Positions 5,801 through 12,129 of a DNA stretch of 12,129 bases are shown in pieces. The stretch spans positions 1 to 12,129 of the forward strand of contig JAYWEQ010000188.1 in assembly GCA_043779185.1 (NCBI GenBank), in the 5' to 3' direction. The position numbers and the translations under genes are program-made. Within the stretch, counting starts at the first letter, position 1. Every line of letters starts with the position of its first letter. Below the pieces are notes generated by a model, which saw only the letters and a program-made list of their open reading frames with translations, was not told the origin of the DNA and did not search any database. This stretch comes from JAYWDA01 sp043779185. GTDB taxonomy: Bacteria > Bdellovibrionota > Bdellovibrionia > Bdellovibrionales > Bdellovibrionaceae.

Positions 5801-5893
5801 ATGAAAGACATGCATTTTTTCGAATTACTGGCGCAGATCCTGATTGTTTACGTCGGAACTGGCGTTTTCGTGTTCTTCACACTCGTTCAATAA
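5801..5893 (+). CDS. 30-residue single-helix membrane peptide, sigma-54-linked, unknown function
   Basis: ATG 5801 to TAA 5891-5893 encodes 30 residues. A short polar start (MKDMHFFE) is followed by one hydrophobic helix, about residues 9-29 (LLAQILIVYVG and then TGVFVFFTLV), ending in Gln. The ribosome binding site is excellent: AAGGGGGT at 5789-5796 can pair over its whole length with the 16S tail (one G-U pair), with a four-base spacer. A sigma-54-type promoter and a leader stem-loop precede it, and it is the only open frame in the right place for that promoter. It overlaps the convergent thiolase gene by 17 bp at the 3' ends. It is too short for standard gene callers. I do not recognise it as KdpF, CydX or another named small membrane subunit. 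A regulator or accessory subunit of a membrane complex is the usual role for such peptides, which is inference. Confidence 0.65.
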   Translation: MKDMHFFELLAQILIVYVGTGVFVFFTLVQ

Positions 5894-7058
5894 CTATCGC
5901 GATGCCTTGGCCGCCACCGATACAGGCCGAGCCAAGTGCATAGCGTGCTTTTCGCCGGTGAAGCTCATACACCAAATGATTCATAATTCTGGTTCCCGAA
6001 GCGCCTAGCGGATGACCAACAGCAATAGCTCCACCGTTCACATTCGTTTTCTCAGGATTTAAACCCAACTCTTTTTGCACTGATAAAAATTGTGCGGCGA
6101 AAGCTTCGTTCACTTCAACTAAATCCATTTGATCTAAAGTTAAACCCGCTTTTTGTAATGCCAACCGAGCCGCTCCCGCGGGACCGATACCCATGATTTT
6201 GGGATCGCAGCCGACCGAGGCGTAACTCACTACTCGGGCCATCAGCTTCAAACCAAGCTCTTTTGCTTTAGATTCCGACATCAACAAGGAACAGGCTGCA
6301 CCGTCGACAATTCCTGATGCGGTCGCTGCTGTGACTAAACCGTCTTTTTTAAATAACGGCTTCATCGCTGAGATTTTTTCTAAACTCACATCAGGGCGCG
6401 GGTGTTCATCCTTATCGACCGTGATGGAGCCTTTTTTTGATTCGACGACGACAGGACAAATCTCTGCCGAAAAAATTCCTTGCGCCAGAGCTGCCTTGTA
6501 TTTCTGCTGAGTCTGATAAGAGTACTCGTCAACTTGTGGGCGGGTGATCCCGTATTTTTCACCTAAATTTTCAGCCGTGATCGCCATGGAAGTTTGTGTG
6601 TAGGCATCGGTCAATGCCGAGGTCATATAATCTTCAAGCTCGAAATTTCCCATGCGCAATCCATCGAAACGAACTTTTCGGGCGACATACGGAATTTGCG
6701 ACATTTGCTCGACGCCACCGGCAAGAATCACTTGTGCTTCGCCGGTTAAAATCATTTGAGCGCCGTTGACCCAAGCTTGAAATCCACTGCCACACAAGCG
6801 ATTGACGATGTAGGCCGGAACGCCCACCGGTATCCCTGATTTTAGGCCGACATGTCTGGCTAGATAAGCCGCGTCGTTTCCTGACTGGACGACGTTGCCG
6901 ATCACGATGTGTTCTATTTTTTCGGGACTAAGTCCTGCTTGCTGCAATGTTGCTTTGGCTGAGATGACCGCTAAATCTGTGGCAGAAATATCTTTTAATG
7001 ATCCGCCGAAGGCTCCGAAGGCTGTTCTTTGACCTGAAATAAAAACTATCTTTTCCAT
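5877..7058 (-). CDS. Acetyl-CoA acetyltransferase (thiolase)
   Basis: A 393-residue thiolase that condenses two acetyl-CoA to acetoacetyl-CoA or runs the reverse cleavage. Catalytic residues lie at canonical places: nucleophile Cys89 in NRLCGSGFQA, His349 in NGGAIAVGHPLGASG and Cys379 in GSACIGGGQG, against Cys89, His348 and Cys378 in the Zoogloea ramigera biosynthetic enzyme. VNEAFAAQF carries the Asn of the oxyanion site. Length and the lack of a targeting signal fit a cytosolic tetramer. The start ATG 7058 fits the family N-terminus (IVFISGQRTAFGAFGG), but the ribosome binding site is poor. It is divergent from purD and has no beta-oxidation or polyhydroxybutyrate genes beside it here, so whether it is degradative (atoB/fadA-like) or biosynthetic (phaA-like) is open. 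Confidence 0.95.
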   Translation of the reverse strand: MEKIVFISGQRTAFGAFGGSLKDISATDLAVISAKATLQQAGLSPEKIEHIVIGNVVQSGNDAAYLARHVGLKSGIPVGVPAYIVNRLCGSGFQAWVNGAQMILTGEAQVILAGGVEQMSQIPYVARKVRFDGLRMGNFELEDYMTSALTDAYTQTSMAITAENLGEKYGITRPQVDEYSYQTQQKYKAALAQGIFSAEICPVVVESKKGSITVDKDEHPRPDVSLEKISAMKPLFKKDGLVTAATASGIVDGAACSLLMSESKAKELGLKLMARVVSYASVGCDPKIMGIGPAGAARLALQKAGLTLDQMDLVEVNEAFAAQFLSVQKELGLNPEKTNVNGGAIAVGHPLGASGTRIMNHLVYELHRRKARYALGSACIGGGQGIAIVIERV

Positions 7059-7126
7059 AGGTTCTAAGATTAATTTGAGATCCAGTTATTGTCCATTCGA
7101 TGGCTCAAAAAAAGAAAGGAATGCTG

Positions 7127-8380
7127 ATGAAAGTCTTAGTCCTGGGACAAGGCGGCAGAGAGCATGCTCTTGTTAAAGCCTTTCGGCATTCAGCTTCGGT
7201 CACAGAGATTCATGCCATCCCTGGAAGTGACGGCATGTCACAAGAGGCCATTTGCCACTCGATCAATCTTAAAAATCCAGAAGCTATTATTCAATTTTGT
7301 TTACGCACTGAAATTGATTTTGTTTTTATTGGTCCCGAAGATCCCTTAGTGGCTGGTCTTGCTGATGACTTGCGGTCTCGGGGAATTTTGGTCGTGGGGC
7401 CCAGCCAAGAGGCTGCCATGCTTGAAGGAAGTAAAATTTTCTCAAAGCGATTTATGAGTGAAGCTCAAGTTCCGACGGCAGACTTTGAAGAAGTTTCGAC
7501 GGTTGCTGACACCATGAAAGCCGCGACGCGATTTACGCCACCCTATATTTTAAAGGCCGATGGTTTAGCTGCAGGAAAAGGTGTCTTCATCTGTCACACT
7601 TTATCCGAGCTTGAAAATTCAGCGCGCCAAATTTTTGAAGAGCACAGTCTTGGGGATGCCGGAAAAAAAGCTTTGCTGGAAGAAAATCTTCCCGGCTGGG
7701 AATTAAGTTACCTGGTGTTGACCGACGGAATTAATTTTCAAGCGCTGCCACTAGCTCAAGACCACAAACGTTTAAAAGATTTGCATCAGGGACCTAATAC
7801 GGGCGGCATGGGAACGGTGGCTCCGTTAAAAATTGACCCTGCTTTGGATCAACAGATTCGCGAAAAAATTATTGCTCCAACCATTAAGACCATTCGTTCA
7901 CGTGGTTATACTTACCGTGGGATCATTTTTGTTGGCGTTATGGTGACCGCGAACGGTCCGCAAACATTGGAATACAATGTCCGTCTTGGCGATCCAGAAA
8001 CTCAGGTGATTCTGCCATTAATAGAAAATGATTTGGGTGATTTATTTTTAAATTTAGCCAAAGGAATTTTAAAACCCATCCAACTTAAAAATCTTTTTGC
8101 AACTTGTGTGATTCTAGCCGCAGAAAATTACCCAGAAAAGCCCATCAAGGGCGCACCCATCGAGGGCGAGATCAGTTACGAAACGGCCTCAAGTTACTTT
8201 ATTCATGCAGGGACAATGAAAAGCGACCAAGGACAATGGCAAACAAATGGGGGCCGAGTTTTGGGTGCTGTTGGTTTGGGGTCAAGCTCACAGGAAGCCA
8301 TTGAAAACGCTTATTCGCAGGCAAAAAAAGTGAAATGGCAGGGCTTGCAAATAAGGAAAGATATTGGCCGCTATCTTTGA
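7127..8380 (+). CDS. purD: Phosphoribosylamine-glycine ligase (GAR synthetase)
   Basis: Second step of de novo purine synthesis: joins 5-phosphoribosylamine and glycine with ATP to give glycinamide ribonucleotide. The 417-residue protein has the N-terminal MKVLVLGQGGREHAL nucleotide-binding loop, ATP-grasp motifs at about residues 141-152 (LKADGLAAGKGV), PNTGGMGTVAP near residue 222, and EYNVRLGDPETQ near 281-293 with the metal-binding Glu and Asn. The C-terminal domain ends in GGRVLGAVGLG...A. The start is ATG 7127, because AAAGGA lies six bases upstream and the family begins there; ATG 7100 would add a lysine-rich tail of nine residues and has no ribosome binding site. It is a single gene in this window, divergent from the thiolase, with no other pur gene beside it. 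Confidence 0.97.
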   Translation: MKVLVLGQGGREHALVKAFRHSASVTEIHAIPGSDGMSQEAICHSINLKNPEAIIQFCLRTEIDFVFIGPEDPLVAGLADDLRSRGILVVGPSQEAAMLEGSKIFSKRFMSEAQVPTADFEEVSTVADTMKAATRFTPPYILKADGLAAGKGVFICHTLSELENSARQIFEEHSLGDAGKKALLEENLPGWELSYLVLTDGINFQALPLAQDHKRLKDLHQGPNTGGMGTVAPLKIDPALDQQIREKIIAPTIKTIRSRGYTYRGIIFVGVMVTANGPQTLEYNVRLGDPETQVILPLIENDLGDLFLNLAKGILKPIQLKNLFATCVILAAENYPEKPIKGAPIEGEISYETASSYFIHAGTMKSDQGQWQTNGGRVLGAVGLGSSSQEAIENAYSQAKKVKWQGLQIRKDIGRYL

Positions 8381-8401
8381 ATAATCAAAAAATATTTAGG
8401 A

Positions 8402-8935
8402 TTACCAGTTCCAACGAAGACCCACAGCGCTTAAACCTTGATCGGCGCGAGCTGTGTGGCTGATGACGAAATCTTTATTCGTCCATAATTTTTCAGTTAA
8501 TTCTAATTTTGTTTCGCGAGCCCGAGCATCAAAGTCTAAAGCCGCATTCAACCAGCCTGAGTAGCGAATTTGAGAAATGGCTTGCAGAGCTAAAACTTGA
8601 AAAGTGAACTTGTGCTCAACGGCACCTGCTTCAGATTTCAAAGCGACTTCAGTTTTTAAATTTTCTTGAACTGTGGTTGCTGTGCGGCCGACAGCAGAGC
8701 CCTTGCCAGTTGGTGAGTTAAACCAAGCTTGAACAGCCCGGTCACCAATTCGAGTGGCCACAAAGCTAGCGTCCTCTGAATCATGCATATCTGTGGGAAT
8801 GACTTTGCTAACATCTTCTTTTGTCCAAGCATTACTTGGGGCTTGGGGGATTTGAATTGGAGATGTATTCTGAACAGTCACCTTTGCGAAGGCGGCTTGC
8901 GTGCTTAAGACTGTTAAAAAAAGAATCAATTTCAT
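8402..8935 (-). CDS. Small secreted protein, probable outer-membrane beta-barrel
   Basis: I do not recognise the family. The 177-residue protein opens with a clear signal peptide, MKLILFLTVLSTQAAFA, with an A-x-A site before Lys18. After a Pro/Gln-rich linker, the second half alternates polar and hydrophobic residues in strand-like runs, and the very last residue is an aromatic Trp (SAVGLRWNW), as in the C-terminal signal that outer-membrane barrels show to the BAM complex. No cysteines are seen. An AAGGTG lies about 12 bases before the ATG. The gene is convergent with purD, with 21 bp between stops. A small barrel or a periplasmic beta-rich protein are both possible. Confidence 0.75.
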   Translation of the reverse strand: MKLILFLTVLSTQAAFAKVTVQNTSPIQIPQAPSNAWTKEDVSKVIPTDMHDSEDASFVATRIGDRAVQAWFNSPTGKGSAVGRTATTVQENLKTEVALKSEAGAVEHKFTFQVLALQAISQIRYSGWLNAALDFDARARETKLELTEKLWTNKDFVISHTARADQGLSAVGLRWNW

Positions 8936-9235
8936 ACCTTAATCACCTTCAAAGGGCGTGCCTGACCAAATTGACCCCACCCTCATTATTTTGGACCTAG
9001 GGTCGAAATCTCATTTAAATGCGGCCAAAAAAAGGTCACCCGTCTTGAAAAAATTAGATACGTCCAACTTTCTAACAAGTCGGCGTCCCCATTCGGTACG
9101 GACCTTGCTTATAGAATGTGTCAGATTGAGACAAAGCTTTAAGCCCACCGACGATTGATTTGGGGATGGTTTGTGGGATTAAAGATTTTAGTAATTACCG
9201 GGTGTGTCTAAGGGTTCTACAATAGGGAGGGTGAA
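8936..9235. other. 300-bp intergenic region before the 762-residue secreted protein
   Basis: This gap between divergent genes should hold promoters for both, but no strong one is visible. TGACC occurs at 8963 and 8972, and GGTC-type inverted copies at 9001-9004 and 9034-9038; GACCC (8973-8977) could pair with GGGTC (9000-9004). A weak sigma-28-like string, CAAAGCTT-N10-GACGATTG, lies at 9132-9157. TATAGAAT near 9110 is a possible -10 box. None is strong alone. A ribosome binding site, GGGAGGG (9225-9231), belongs to the next gene. Confidence 0.35.
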
Positions 9236-11524
9236 GTGGGGCGGTTTAAAATAAAAGGGGTGTTGGTCTTTTTGCTGACTTTGCAAAATGTGGTGATGCC
9301 GAACTATGGGCTCGCTGCAAATGACGGCTTAAACCAGCAAATGCCAAGGATTATACCTGATAACAATATCGTTCCTAGTTACGACTCTAACAACAAAAAT
9401 CAGGGTAATAACAGTGGGAATCGTAACAATAATAGTAATTACAATAACAACAATAATGACTATGATATTTTCAATCCTAAAAGACCCCTGGTCACGCCGG
9501 ATAATTCTATTCGCGGATTTAGAATCGATAACGCCACCATTCAAATTGCTGACGTTTCAGAAGAGTTTGCTTGTCCCCTTTTTGAAGGTAAAGCCTACGA
9601 ATCTGTCATGAGCTCACTGGATAAGCTGTCTGAATCAATGCGATCAACAATTAAATGTAATCCGTCCCAAACAATGGGAAACGTGGTGGATAACACGCAA
9701 AAAATTCGTGATGCCATTACTGTTCTTGAACCTTATTTTAAAAAACCGGAAGATGCTTATGAAAACATCGACGCCATCGAAAGTAGCATTTCAAGAGCGG
9801 TCGGAGGACTCGATGGGCTCACTCAATCTTTATCAAGTTCTAGTTTTCAAGCGACCGATTGTGGAAAAAATATTGCAGCCAATCCAACTTTTGCCAGCTC
9901 TTTATCAAGCTTAGTGACAAGCCTTGGTCCCTTTGCCCTGCTTGGAATTTCTATGGTTCCGGGCTTGGCATTGCCCGTCAAGGCAGCTTCACTAGCGATC
10001 ATTGCTGGAGCCAGTTCTTATAATGAGTATCAAAAATTAACTTATGGCCGATCCGTTGATATGAGTGATCATGAACAGTGGAAAGCTGTTGTTCAAAACA
10101 CATGTGCTTACTCACGAATCGTCCGAAAGATGAATTACATTCAACGTTTCGAAAGCGGTTTATTGCCAAACATGCCGCCGTCTCAACAAAAAGACTTATC
10201 CAACTTACCAACGGACATTCAAACAAAAGTTTTAGCGTTTAATTTAAGATACAAGAACAATCAAAGACTGATTCCGCTCATAGAGACCTCTAAAGCCGAC
10301 AAGATTCGCTTTGATGAAATGTCTGAGGTTTTACAAATGGGAAGTCTAGAGCTTTCCCGCATGGCTAGCCAAATCGGAGGCGATGCTAAAGCGAATCCAG
10401 AAATTGCCTGTAGTGTCGGTCTTGAGCTTGCTCGATTGGCAAAGAACAATACCGGCTTTCCTGGTGAAATCATTAAAAGTATCGATCTTCTTAATGAGTT
10501 TCATGCACAAGGCCTTGAGCGAAACTATTCAGGGTTGGTGAATACTTATGAGCGCCTGGTGGATGGATTGCTCTTGCTGAAAAATGACTCGTTAACAAGT
10601 CAAACGGCCGTGAATGACTGTGCCCTAAAGACAGCGTCGCTGATCAGTGTCCTGAACCGCACGATTTCAATATATCGTTCGATGGCCGCAGGGGTCGCCA
10701 AAGATCAGGAAAATATTCTTTTGAAAAATCCTGAGTATCGTCGTTGGAAGGACGAATTCCAAAATGTAGAATCTCAGAAACTCATGGGACAGCAGCTTTT
10801 CAGCGTGATGAAAAACGTCTCTGGCTCATCGGCAATTCTGCGATCTTACTTGAATCGTCGTCAGAACGAACTTCGATCTGTTTTATTCGGGGCCGCCAAT
10901 TGGTGGAATATTGATCCGGCAAAATACCCACCTGTCTATAAATGGTTGGATTTTACTTTAGATATGCACAATGCCAGCGTTAAAGAGCTTTCGAAAAACT
11001 TTGAAGTCATTAAAAAAGACCTCTACAGTTTGAATGCCCGCTTGCTCAAATATGATCCGAATTCGAAGGATTCAATAACATTGATCAATCAAAAATTAAT
11101 GTTAGCGCTTCGACGAGCTTCTAACTTTGAAGGATTGGATGCTAAAAACTTTAATATGCGCGAGCAAGTTTCGATCCGAGAAAAACAAATGGTTTGTCGT
11201 CGATTACTGAACACTTGGGACACTTGGATTCAAGCGACGAATCATTTGGATTCCGTCGGTGTCTTTTGTGACATGATTGATCCTTTGATTGATGTTATGA
11301 CTGACAAAGGAATTGTTAAATATTGTCGTGGCACAAACTTAGATATTAAGATGAAAGCGAATCCTAATAACTTCGCTCCGCCGCAGGAGTCTTATGTCAG
11401 CTTGGCTGCTAAAAATCTTTTGACGCCACTGACTTCATTGCAGGGAAAAAGTATTGAGCAAGTGGCCTTGATGTTGCCTGCAAAAATCAAAGCGATGAAC
11501 TGCGATATTTCTGGTGGTTACTAG
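9236..11524 (+). CDS. Large secreted protein with Asn-rich linker and hydrophobic hairpin, unknown function
   Basis: I do not recognise this 762-residue protein. It has a signal peptide (residues 1 to about 28, GVLVFLLTLQNVV core, cleavage near GLAA). A low-complexity linker at about 52-74 is almost all Asn, with Ser, Gly and Tyr. Residues about 222-260 are a glycine-containing hydrophobic hairpin (LGPFALLGISMVPGLALPV then AASLAIIAGAS). The long remainder is mostly amphipathic helix with ten cysteines spread over the chain (FACPL, IKCNP, TDCGK, NTCAY, IACSV, NDCAL, MVCRR, VFCDM, KYCRG, MNCDI), an even number that suggests disulfides in the periplasm or outside. The start is GTG 9236 with GGGAGGG four bases upstream; there is no ATG in frame before the signal peptide. 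The hairpin could insert in a membrane, as in helical pore-forming proteins, which is only a suggestion. It is convergent with the M23 peptidase gene, 7 bp apart. Confidence 0.88.
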   Translation: MGRFKIKGVLVFLLTLQNVVMPNYGLAANDGLNQQMPRIIPDNNIVPSYDSNNKNQGNNSGNRNNNSNYNNNNNDYDIFNPKRPLVTPDNSIRGFRIDNATIQIADVSEEFACPLFEGKAYESVMSSLDKLSESMRSTIKCNPSQTMGNVVDNTQKIRDAITVLEPYFKKPEDAYENIDAIESSISRAVGGLDGLTQSLSSSSFQATDCGKNIAANPTFASSLSSLVTSLGPFALLGISMVPGLALPVKAASLAIIAGASSYNEYQKLTYGRSVDMSDHEQWKAVVQNTCAYSRIVRKMNYIQRFESGLLPNMPPSQQKDLSNLPTDIQTKVLAFNLRYKNNQRLIPLIETSKADKIRFDEMSEVLQMGSLELSRMASQIGGDAKANPEIACSVGLELARLAKNNTGFPGEIIKSIDLLNEFHAQGLERNYSGLVNTYERLVDGLLLLKNDSLTSQTAVNDCALKTASLISVLNRTISIYRSMAAGVAKDQENILLKNPEYRRWKDEFQNVESQKLMGQQLFSVMKNVSGSSAILRSYLNRRQNELRSVLFGAANWWNIDPAKYPPVYKWLDFTLDMHNASVKELSKNFEVIKKDLYSLNARLLKYDPNSKDSITLINQKLMLALRRASNFEGLDAKNFNMREQVSIREKQMVCRRLLNTWDTWIQATNHLDSVGVFCDMIDPLIDVMTDKGIVKYCRGTNLDIKMKANPNNFAPPQESYVSLAAKNLLTPLTSLQGKSIEQVALMLPAKIKAMNCDISGGY

Positions 11525-11531
11525 ATGAAGA

Positions 11532-12129
11532 CTATTCGTCTAAAATGAAGTTGGCTGGATCCACTGGAGTGCCATTGATCCGCACCTCGTAATGAAGGTG
11601 CGGACCGGTGGATCTTCCTGTGTTGCCGACAGCGGCGACAACATCCCATTTCGTCACGCGCTGACCAACGTGTACATAAATTTGCGAATTGTGACCGTAC
11701 CGAGTCGTCACTCCATACCCATGATCGATACTGACTAATTTTCCATAGCTGTCATCGTAAGAAGCAAAAATCACCACCCCATCGGCCGGCGCATAGACCG
11801 GAGAACCAGGTGCAGCGGCTAAATCCAAGCCAGCATGCATTGTGGTTTTGTTGGTGAATGGATTTAAACGATAACCAAATCTTGAAGTGATCCAACCTTT
11901 AGACGGTCGAATGTTAGGTGTCGCATTTAACAAACTTTGTCGTTCCGATAAACCTTCCCAGAGCTCGATCACGCTTTGTTCCTTAAGCTGGGTTTCTTTG
12001 ACTGCCTTATCTATTCGCACCACCAAAGACACATAATCTTTATCAGAAGACTGTACCACCACTTCATTTTTTTGTTCGCTCACGGGTTTTGAATCCGCCA
12101 TGAGATGATCTTGTTGCGCGAGGGACTCG
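11532..12129 (-). CDS. M23 family zinc metallopeptidase (5' end beyond the window)
   Basis: Peptidoglycan endopeptidase of the LytM/M23 type, acting on cross-linked peptides in the periplasm. The catalytic domain is complete: counting from the Met at 12101, His89 and Asp93 (MHAGLDLA) and His170 (HLH, 168-170) would bind zinc, while His137 (TRYGHNS) and His168 complete the active site. It is preceded by the usual GWITSRFGYRLNPFTN and by a helical, charged region (about 20-58). None of the key residues is missing, so it should be active rather than a degenerate EnvC/NlpD-type activator. The frame stays open from that Met to the window edge (nine more codons) and the Met has no ribosome binding site, so the real start, probably with a signal peptide and coiled coil, lies outside. 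Predatory bacteria use such enzymes in wall remodelling, but nothing here singles that out. Confidence 0.93.
   Translation of the reverse strand, partial: ESLAQQDHLMADSKPVSEQKNEVVVQSSDKDYVSLVVRIDKAVKETQLKEQSVIELWEGLSERQSLLNATPNIRPSKGWITSRFGYRLNPFTNKTTMHAGLDLAAAPGSPVYAPADGVVIFASYDDSYGKLVSIDHGYGVTTRYGHNSQIYVHVGQRVTKWDVVAAVGNTGRSTGPHLHYEVRINGTPVDPANFILDE

Noticed and set aside
9132..9157. Second sigma-28-like promoter (CAAAGCTT-N10-GACGATTG)
   Set aside because: Spacer is 10 instead of 11 and both boxes have several mismatches; not enough to call a flagellar-type promoter for the secreted protein.
8958..9158. 66-codon plus-strand frame upstream of the 762-residue gene
   Set aside because: GTG start with no properly spaced ribosome binding site, and no recognisable motif or membrane segment; more likely untranslated DNA.
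9329..9544. Ile/Val-rich minus-strand frame that looks like a membrane protein
   Set aside because: It is the antisense reading of the Asn-codon repeat in the secreted protein (AAC/AAT read backwards as GTT/ATT), not a gene.

Overview
The window looks like chromosomal DNA from a Bdellovibrio-like member of the Bdellovibrionota. This is an inference from protein style: a short flagellin without variable domains, a singleton RAYT/Y1-type transposase whose C-terminus resembles those I know from Bdellovibrio, a Rhizobium etli-type asparaginase, and several secreted proteins I cannot name. No database search was possible. There are no tRNA or rRNA genes and no CRISPR array.

Layout, left to right. 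A flagellin gene (fliC, minus) is read from a near-consensus sigma-28 promoter (TAAAGATT-N11-TCCGAAGA) through a leader with two stem-loops, and is followed by three small stem-loops. Next is a degraded toxin-antitoxin locus (plus): a RelE/HigB-like (COG3657) toxin with a frameshift and an apparent internal deletion, and an intact antitoxin (COG3636-like) whose start lies inside the toxin remnant in another frame. Convergent to it is an R. etli-type asparaginase with all known catalytic residues. Divergent from that is an HD-domain phosphohydrolase followed 19 bp later by a GNAT acetyltransferase, probably one operon.

The middle holds the RAYT-like transposase, six copies of a 7-bp tandem repeat directly after its stop codon, and then the most interesting stretch. 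A large inverted repeat enclosing three GACAAT boxes lies about 100 bp upstream of a sigma-54-type promoter (TGGCAC-N5-GTGCA). That promoter is followed by a stem-loop leader, a strong ribosome binding site and a 30-codon open reading frame for a one-helix membrane peptide. The peptide gene overlaps, tail to tail, the end of an acetyl-CoA acetyltransferase gene.

The right part has the thiolase (minus) divergent from purD (plus), a small secreted probable outer-membrane protein (minus), a 300-bp gap, a 762-residue secreted protein with an Asn-rich linker, ten cysteines and a hydrophobic hairpin, and, convergent with it, an M23 metallopeptidase whose 5' end is cut off by the window edge.

Most genes are single-gene units in alternating directions, so little functional coupling is implied. 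The regulatory content (sigma-28 and sigma-54 promoters, structured leaders) is richer than the gene content suggests.
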